Source: Kluyvera sp046569695
GTDB taxonomy: Bacteria; Pseudomonadota; Gammaproteobacteria; Enterobacterales; Enterobacteriaceae
DNA: 64,000 bases
NCBI RefSeq assembly: GCF_046569695.1
Contig: NZ_JBKHUI010000003.1
Span: 248,001-312,000 of the forward strand
Direction of reading: 5' to 3'
This document shows positions 59,861 through 64,000 of the stretch, piece by piece; positions within the stretch are counted from its first letter, which is position 1; the number at the start of each line of letters is the position of its first letter. Position numbers and translations under genes: made by a program. The notes beneath the pieces are model-generated. The model worked only from the letters and a program-made list of their open reading frames with translations, was not told where the DNA came from and did not search any database.

Positions 59861-61081
59861 ATGAGCCTGGCCGGTAAAAAAATTGTTCTTGGCGTCAGCG
59901 GCGGCATTGCTGCCTACAAAACGCCGGAGCTCGTACGTCGCCTGCGCGACCGCGGCGCCGATGTGCGCGTTGCCATGACGGAAGCCGCAAAAGCTTTCAT
60001 CACCCCGCTGAGCCTGCAAGCCGTCTCCGGCTATCCAGTCTCCGACAGCCTGCTCGATACCGCTGCTGAGGCCGCGATGGGCCATATTGAGCTGGGAAAA
60101 TGGGCTGACCTCGTGATTCTGGCACCAGCTACGGCTGACCTTATTGCCCGCGTGACCGCGGGGATGGCAAATGACCTGGTCTCGACTATCTGTCTCGCCA
60201 CACCGTCTCCCGTTGCCGTAGTGCCTGCCATGAATCAACAGATGTACCGCGCTGCCGTCACTCAGCACAATCTTGAGGTATTGGCCTCGCGGAATATGCT
60301 CATCTGGGGCCCAGACAGCGGCAGTCAAGCCTGTGGTGATGTCGGCCCGGGGCGCATGCTCGACCCGCTGACCATCGTTGATATGGCGGCCGCGCACTTT
60401 TCGCCCGTCAAAGATTTGCAACATCTGAACATCATGATTACCGCTGGCCCAACTCGCGAGCCGCTGGATCCCGTACGCTACATCACCAACCATAGCTCCG
60501 GGAAAATGGGCTTTGCGATTGCCGAAGCTGCCGCACAGCGCGGCGCCAACGTTACGCTGGTCAGCGGCCCGGTATCTCTGCCAACGCCAGCCTTCGTGCA
60601 GCGCGTTGATGTAGCGACCGCTGAGGAGATGAACGCGGCCGTTCAGGCTGGCGTCGCCGGGCAACATATTTTCATCGGCTGTGCCGCCGTCGCAGACTAT
60701 CGCGCTGCCGTGATTGCCGACGAAAAAATTAAGAAGCAGGACACTCAGGGTGATGAATTTACAATAAAAATGGTGAAAAACCCGGACATCGTTGCCGGTG
60801 TTGCCGCACGAAAAACAGCTCGACCTTATGTCGTAGGGTTTGCTGCCGAAACGAATAATGTGGAAGAATATGCGCGACAAAAGCGTAGCCGCAAGAACCT
60901 TGATCTGATTTGTGCCAACGACGTTTCACAATCAAATCAAGGCTTTAATAGCGATAACAATGCATTGCATCTTTTCTGGCAGGACGGCGAGAAGCGCTTA
61001 CCACTCGCCAGTAAGTCACTCCTGGGCCAACTATTATTGGACGAGATCGTTACCCGTTATGATGAAAAAAATCGACGTTAA
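59861..61081 (+). CDS. coaBC: Phosphopantothenoylcysteine synthetase/decarboxylase
   Basis: Bifunctional CoA pathway enzyme: the N-terminal FMN-dependent decarboxylase CoaC (MSLAGKKIVLGVSGGIAAYK; catalytic His in MGHIELGKWADL; AMNQQMY; ACGDVGPGRM) and the C-terminal CTP-dependent synthetase CoaB (ITAGPTREPLDPVRYITNHSSGKMG; KIKKQDTQGD; VGFAAETNN). 406 residues from the second of two adjacent ATGs, which is the E. coli start; the first, at 59858, is equally placed for the ribosome site. Its end overlaps dut by 20 bp. Confidence 0.96.
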   Translation: MSLAGKKIVLGVSGGIAAYKTPELVRRLRDRGADVRVAMTEAAKAFITPLSLQAVSGYPVSDSLLDTAAEAAMGHIELGKWADLVILAPATADLIARVTAGMANDLVSTICLATPSPVAVVPAMNQQMYRAAVTQHNLEVLASRNMLIWGPDSGSQACGDVGPGRMLDPLTIVDMAAAHFSPVKDLQHLNIMITAGPTREPLDPVRYITNHSSGKMGFAIAEAAAQRGANVTLVSGPVSLPTPAFVQRVDVATAEEMNAAVQAGVAGQHIFIGCAAVADYRAAVIADEKIKKQDTQGDEFTIKMVKNPDIVAGVAARKTARPYVVGFAAETNNVEEYARQKRSRKNLDLICANDVSQSNQGFNSDNNALHLFWQDGEKRLPLASKSLLGQLLLDEIVTRYDEKNRR

Positions 61082-61517
61082 GATTCTGGACTCGCGTATT
61101 GGTCAGCAGTTCCCGCTGCCGACCTATGCCACTGCTGGCTCAGCAGGCCTTGACCTGCGCGCCTGTCTTGATGACGCCGTAGAGCTGGCGCCGGGCGAAA
61201 CCACTTTACTGCCAACCGGTCTGGCGATTCACATTGCCGACCCTTCCCTGGCCGCTGTGATGCTGCCTCGCTCTGGCCTGGGTCACAAACATGGTATCGT
61301 GCTGGGCAACCTGGTCGGGCTGATTGACTCCGACTACCAGGGTCAGCTGATGGTTTCCATCTGGAACCGTGGGCAAACGACCTTCACCATTGAGCCTGGC
61401 GAACGCGTTGCGCAAATGGTGTTTGTTCCTGTCGTACAGGCCGAGTTTAATCTGGTTGAATCGTTTGAAGCCACCGATCGTGGCGAAGGTGGTTTTGGCC
61501 ACTCCGGGCGTAAATAA
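61062..61517 (+). CDS. dut: dUTP pyrophosphatase
   Basis: Hydrolyses dUTP to dUMP, keeping uracil out of DNA and feeding dTMP synthesis. 151 residues, trimeric. The five dUTPase motifs are in place: AGLDLRA (1), PRSGLGHKHG (2), GLIDSDYQG (3), ERVAQMVF (4) and the C-terminal RGEGGFGHSG (5). Start MKKIDVKIL at 61062 lies inside the coaBC end, as in E. coli. Confidence 0.97.
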   Translation: MKKIDVKILDSRIGQQFPLPTYATAGSAGLDLRACLDDAVELAPGETTLLPTGLAIHIADPSLAAVMLPRSGLGHKHGIVLGNLVGLIDSDYQGQLMVSIWNRGQTTFTIEPGERVAQMVFVPVVQAEFNLVESFEATDRGEGGFGHSGRK

Positions 61518-61527
61518 CGCGCCCTAA

Positions 61528-61559
61528 GGCGCATCCGCCCAGCGCGGTGCGCCCGTTTT
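61528..61559 (+). terminator. Probable terminator of coaBC-dut
   Basis: GGCGCA-T-CCGC and GCGGTGCGCC pair with one bulged T around a 5-nt loop, followed by CGTTTT, 10 bp after the dut stop. Confidence 0.6.
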
Positions 61560-61668
61560 CACGTATCTCACGGTGTCATAATGCGAATACATCACTGCAA
61601 ATTATGATTGCGGTCGCCGTGTGGATGCTCGCCTGACAATTGTTTTATTTTCAGGGGTATTTTAGAAC

Positions 61669-62265
61669 ATGGCAGAAAAGCAAACTGCGAAAAGGAATCG
61701 TCGCGAGGAAATACTTCAATCCCTGGCGTTGATGCTTGAATCCAGCGACGGTAGCCAACGTATCACCACGGCCAAACTGGCCGCCTCCGTTGGTGTTTCT
61801 GAAGCAGCGCTGTACCGGCATTTCCCTAGCAAGACCCGCATGTTCGATAGCCTCATCGAGTTTATCGAAGATAGCCTGATTACCCGTATCAACCTGATCC
61901 TCAAAGACGAGAAGGACACCACCGCGCGTTTACGCCTGATTGTGCTGCTGATTCTTGGTTTTGGCGAACGCAATCCGGGGCTGACCCGTATTCTGACCGG
62001 CCATGCGCTCATGTTTGAGCAGGATCGCCTGCAGGGACGAATCAACCAGCTGTTTGAACGTATTGAAGCTCAGCTGCGCCAGGTGCTGCGCGAACGGAAA
62101 ATGCGGGAAGGTGAAGGTTACGAAACGGATGAAACGCTGCTGGCAAGTCAACTGCTTGCCTTCTGCGAGGGTATGCTGTCACGCTTTGTACGCAGTGAAT
62201 TCAAATACCGACCAACGGACGATTTTGATGCCCGTTGGCCGCTGATCGTTGCGCAACTGCAGTAA
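61669..62265 (+). CDS. slmA: Nucleoid occlusion factor SlmA
   Basis: TetR-family DNA-binding protein that blocks FtsZ ring assembly over the chromosome. 198 residues as in E. coli. N-terminal HTH: RREEILQSLALML ... ITTAKLAASVGVSEAALYRHFPSKTRMFDSL; the C-terminal helical dimerisation domain contacts FtsZ. Single gene with its own terminator. Confidence 0.97.
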   Translation: MAEKQTAKRNRREEILQSLALMLESSDGSQRITTAKLAASVGVSEAALYRHFPSKTRMFDSLIEFIEDSLITRINLILKDEKDTTARLRLIVLLILGFGERNPGLTRILTGHALMFEQDRLQGRINQLFERIEAQLRQVLRERKMREGEGYETDETLLASQLLAFCEGMLSRFVRSEFKYRPTDDFDARWPLIVAQLQ

Positions 62266-62272
62266 CGCTTTC

Positions 62273-62304
62273 AAATAACCCGGCATCCGCCGGGTTATTT
62301 TTTT
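62273..62304. terminator. Terminator between slmA and pyrE
   Basis: AAATAACCCGGC and GCCGGGTTATTT form a perfect 12-bp stem around ATCC, followed by T-rich sequence that reaches the pyrE stop codon. Serves slmA and possibly pyrE from the other side. Confidence 0.9.
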
Positions 62305-62944
62305 ATACGCCGTATGCCTCGCGATAAGCGCGTACCGACGCCAGATGTTCCGCCATTTCCGGTTTTTCTTCCAGATAAGCAATCAGATCTTTCAGCGTGA
62401 TGATCGAGATAACCTCACAGCCATAGTCACGTTCAACTTCCTGGATCGCGGAAATTTCGCCACGCCCACACTCCTGGCGATCCAAAGAGATCAGCACGCC
62501 GGCAAGCTTCGCACCGTTGGCCTGGATAATCTCCATCGATTCACGGATCGCGGTACCCGCGGTGATCACATCGTCCACCAGCATCACGCGCCCGGCCAGC
62601 GCGCTACCCACCAGATTGCCGCCTTCACCGTGGTCTTTAGCTTCTTTGCGATTAAAGCAGTACGGATAATCACGGTCGTGATGTTCCGCCAGCGCAACTG
62701 CCGTGGTTGTGGCAATCGGGATGCCTTTGTAGGCAGGGCCAAACAGCAGATCGAACTCAATACCGGAATCCACCAGCGCTTCGGCATAAAAACGGCCTAA
62801 CAGTGCCAGATCGCGCCCGGTATTAAACAGCCCGGCGTTGAAGAAATAGGGGCTCTTGCGCCCGGATTTCAGCGTAAATTCGCCAAACTTAAGTACCTGC
62901 TTGTTAAGCGCAAACTCAATAAACTGGCGCTGATACGGTTTCAT
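62303..62944 (-). CDS. pyrE: Orotate phosphoribosyltransferase
   Basis: Makes OMP from orotate and PRPP in pyrimidine synthesis. 213 residues: FTLKSGRKSPYFFNAGLF, GPAYKGIPIA, FNRKEAKDHGEGG (flexible catalytic loop) and the PRPP motif VMLVDDVITAGTA. The start MKPYQRQF at 62944 is conserved; an upstream GTG/ATG reading adds five residues only. Second gene of rph-pyrE behind an attenuator. Confidence 0.97.
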   Translation of the reverse strand: MKPYQRQFIEFALNKQVLKFGEFTLKSGRKSPYFFNAGLFNTGRDLALLGRFYAEALVDSGIEFDLLFGPAYKGIPIATTTAVALAEHHDRDYPYCFNRKEAKDHGEGGNLVGSALAGRVMLVDDVITAGTAIRESMEIIQANGAKLAGVLISLDRQECGRGEISAIQEVERDYGCEVISIITLKDLIAYLEEKPEMAEHLASVRAYREAYGV

Positions 62945-62975
62945 GGATTCGCTCCTCATCTCACTTTAATACGGA

Positions 62976-63003
62976 CAAAAAAAAGGGCGACCACGTCGCC
63001 CTT
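62976..63003 (-). terminator. pyrE attenuator
   Basis: On the minus strand AGGGCGAC-GTG-GTCGCCCT followed by T8 lies 5 bp after the rph stop and about 30 bp before pyrE. In E. coli this intercistronic terminator is read through only when ribosomes closely follow RNA polymerase at low UTP, which controls pyrE. Confidence 0.92.
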
Positions 63004-63007
63004 AACA

Positions 63008-63724
63008 TCAATTTTCTAACGCCGCTTTCTGCGTCGTGATAATAGATTCGATTCCCCCTCGGGCTAACGCCAGCAGGGTGAGTAACTCTTCGTGGCTGAA
63101 CGGCTCGCCCTCGGCGGTGCCCTGAACTTCAATAATGCGCCCGTCTTCGGTCATCACCACGTTCATATCGGTTTCTGCCGCCGAATCTTCAACGTATTCC
63201 AGGTCGCACAGCGCTTCGCCGTTCACGATACCTACGGAAACCGCCGCGACCATCCCTTTCATTGGGTTGGTTTTCAGCTTACCCGCAGCAACCAGTTTAC
63301 CCAGCGCATCGGCCAGCGCCACGCAAGCACCGGTAATGGACGCCGTACGCGTGCCGCCATCAGCCTGGATAACGTCGCAGTCCAGCGTTATGGTGAATTC
63401 ACCCAGCGCCTTCAGATCTACCGCCGCGCGCAGCGCACGAGCAATCAGACGCTGAATTTCCATGGTACGACCGCCCTGTTTGCCTTTCGCCGCTTCACGT
63501 GCATTACGCGTGTGGGTAGCACGTGGCAGCATGCCATACTCGGCGGTGATCCAACCCTGGCCCTGACCTTTCAGGAAACGTGGTACGCCTTCATCGATAG
63601 AAGCAGTACACAGCACTTTGGTATCACCAAATTCGACCAGCACGGAGCCTTCAGCGTGTTTTGTATAATTACGGGTCAGGGTGACGGGACGCACCTGGTT
63701 AGCACTACGACCTGCTGGACGCAT
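63008..63724 (-). CDS. rph: RNase PH
   Basis: Phosphorolytic 3' exoribonuclease that trims tRNA precursors. 238 residues, intact: MRPAGRSANQVRPVTLTRNYTKHAEGSVLVEFG, the central RNAREAAKGKQGGRTMEIQRLI with the phosphate-binding Arg, and CDVIQADGGTRTASITGA with the metal Asp. Full length, unlike the frameshifted allele of E. coli K-12 MG1655, so rph-pyrE coupling should be normal. The GTG-type extension upstream is not conserved. Confidence 0.96.
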   Translation of the reverse strand: MRPAGRSANQVRPVTLTRNYTKHAEGSVLVEFGDTKVLCTASIDEGVPRFLKGQGQGWITAEYGMLPRATHTRNAREAAKGKQGGRTMEIQRLIARALRAAVDLKALGEFTITLDCDVIQADGGTRTASITGACVALADALGKLVAAGKLKTNPMKGMVAAVSVGIVNGEALCDLEYVEDSAAETDMNVVMTEDGRIIEVQGTAEGEPFSHEELLTLLALARGGIESIITTQKAALEN

Positions 63725-63938
63725 GATAGATATCTCCGGCTTGAAACGAATGTGGCGCGCATTATACACAAAATCATTCAAGCTGTATCAAGGCGGCAAG
63801 GGCGCTCCCCCTCGGAGTGTACTAAACAGAGACGGCTTGAAGGATGAAGCGTATACGGATTAACGGCGCTTATTTCTATCCTCATAAGCCCCCGGAGGCT
63901 ATAATCCCCCCATCTCTCCTTTAAAAACAGGAACGTCT

Positions 63939-64000
63939 ATGATCCGCAGCATGACCGCCTATGCCCGCCGTGAAATCAAGGGCAGTTGGGGCAGCGCCGC
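63939..64000 (+). CDS. yicC: YicC-family endoribonuclease, 5' end only (cut by window edge)
   Basis: Only the first 20 codons are present: MIRSMTAYARREIKG, the hallmark N-terminus of YicC/YloC proteins (MxRSMTAYxR). CAGGAA precedes the ATG. YicC is an endoribonuclease-type protein reported to act on small RNAs such as RyhB. Divergent from rph across about 210 bp. Confidence 0.93.
   Translation, partial: MIRSMTAYARREIKGSWGSA

Noticed and set aside
1..64000. CRISPR arrays, tRNA or rRNA genes, insertion sequences, prophage
   Set aside because: No regularly spaced repeats, no tRNA-like cloverleaf or rRNA sequence, and no transposase, integrase or phage structural gene was seen.

Overview
The window is a chromosomal segment of a member of the Enterobacteriaceae. 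Gene order follows the Escherichia/Salmonella backbone from xylB to yicC (xyl, bax, malS, avtA, selAB, yibFHI, lld, trmL, cysE-gpsA-secB-grxC-yibN, gpmM-envC-yibQ, waaH, tdh-kbl, hldD-waaFC, waa core genes, waaA-coaD, mutM, rpmGB, radC, coaBC-dut, slmA, pyrE-rph, yicC). Nearly every backbone protein is collinear with its E. coli counterpart at similar length. The repertoire fits the Enterobacter/Citrobacter/Kosakonia side of the family, but the sequence alone does not fix a genus. I see no phage, IS element, CRISPR array, tRNA or rRNA.

Layout. 1-7136: D-xylose catabolism (xylBA on minus) and high-affinity uptake with its regulator (xylFGHR on plus), divergent around a CRP site. 7193-11818: bax, malS, avtA. 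11819-20736 is the first variable block: a 364-aa low-complexity lipoprotein, a TpsB-type outer-membrane transporter, the ferredoxin-like ysaA, and an AraC regulator / GPH sugar symporter / GH127 beta-L-arabinofuranosidase cluster, then an orphan two-helix membrane protein bracketed by identical inverted REP elements. In E. coli this interval carries the yia/lyx/sgb/aldB genes. 20737-28647: yiaY, selB-selA, yibF, yibH-yibI, yibT, yibL; the mannitol operon mtlADR, which in E. coli lies between yibI and yibT, is absent here. 28648-44050: conserved backbone with L-lactate genes, cysteine and phospholipid precursor genes, division factor envC, and threonine degradation. 44205-56924: the second variable block, LPS core. 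It holds a WaaB-like transferase, the heptose pathway genes hldD-waaF-waaC, an RfaH-type operon waaQ-waaG-waaP-GT25 preceded by a JUMPstart/ops site, a separate waaL, a lone GT8 gene and waaA-coaD. 57465-64000: mutM, ribosomal proteins, radC, coaBC-dut, slmA, pyrE-rph, and the start of yicC.

The strongest candidate for an undescribed system is the pair at 12184-15098. The lipoprotein is built of glycine-rich blocks with hydrophobic residues spaced 3-4-3-4, has almost no charged or aromatic residues and has no TpsA secretion domain. It sits directly upstream of a full TpsB (signal peptide, POTRA region, barrel with an RGY-type motif) that has no ordinary TpsA neighbour. I infer that the transporter may bring this lipoprotein to the cell surface; that is not proven by the sequence.

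Other points worth a look are the missing mtlADR, a G8 tract inside the conserved SRGG motif of waaL, the REP-bracketed orphan gene whose stop codon lies in the REP, a composite repeat between lldD and trmL, a REP pair flanked by a 14-bp duplication of the trmL 3' end, and the mosaic 3' part of waaC.
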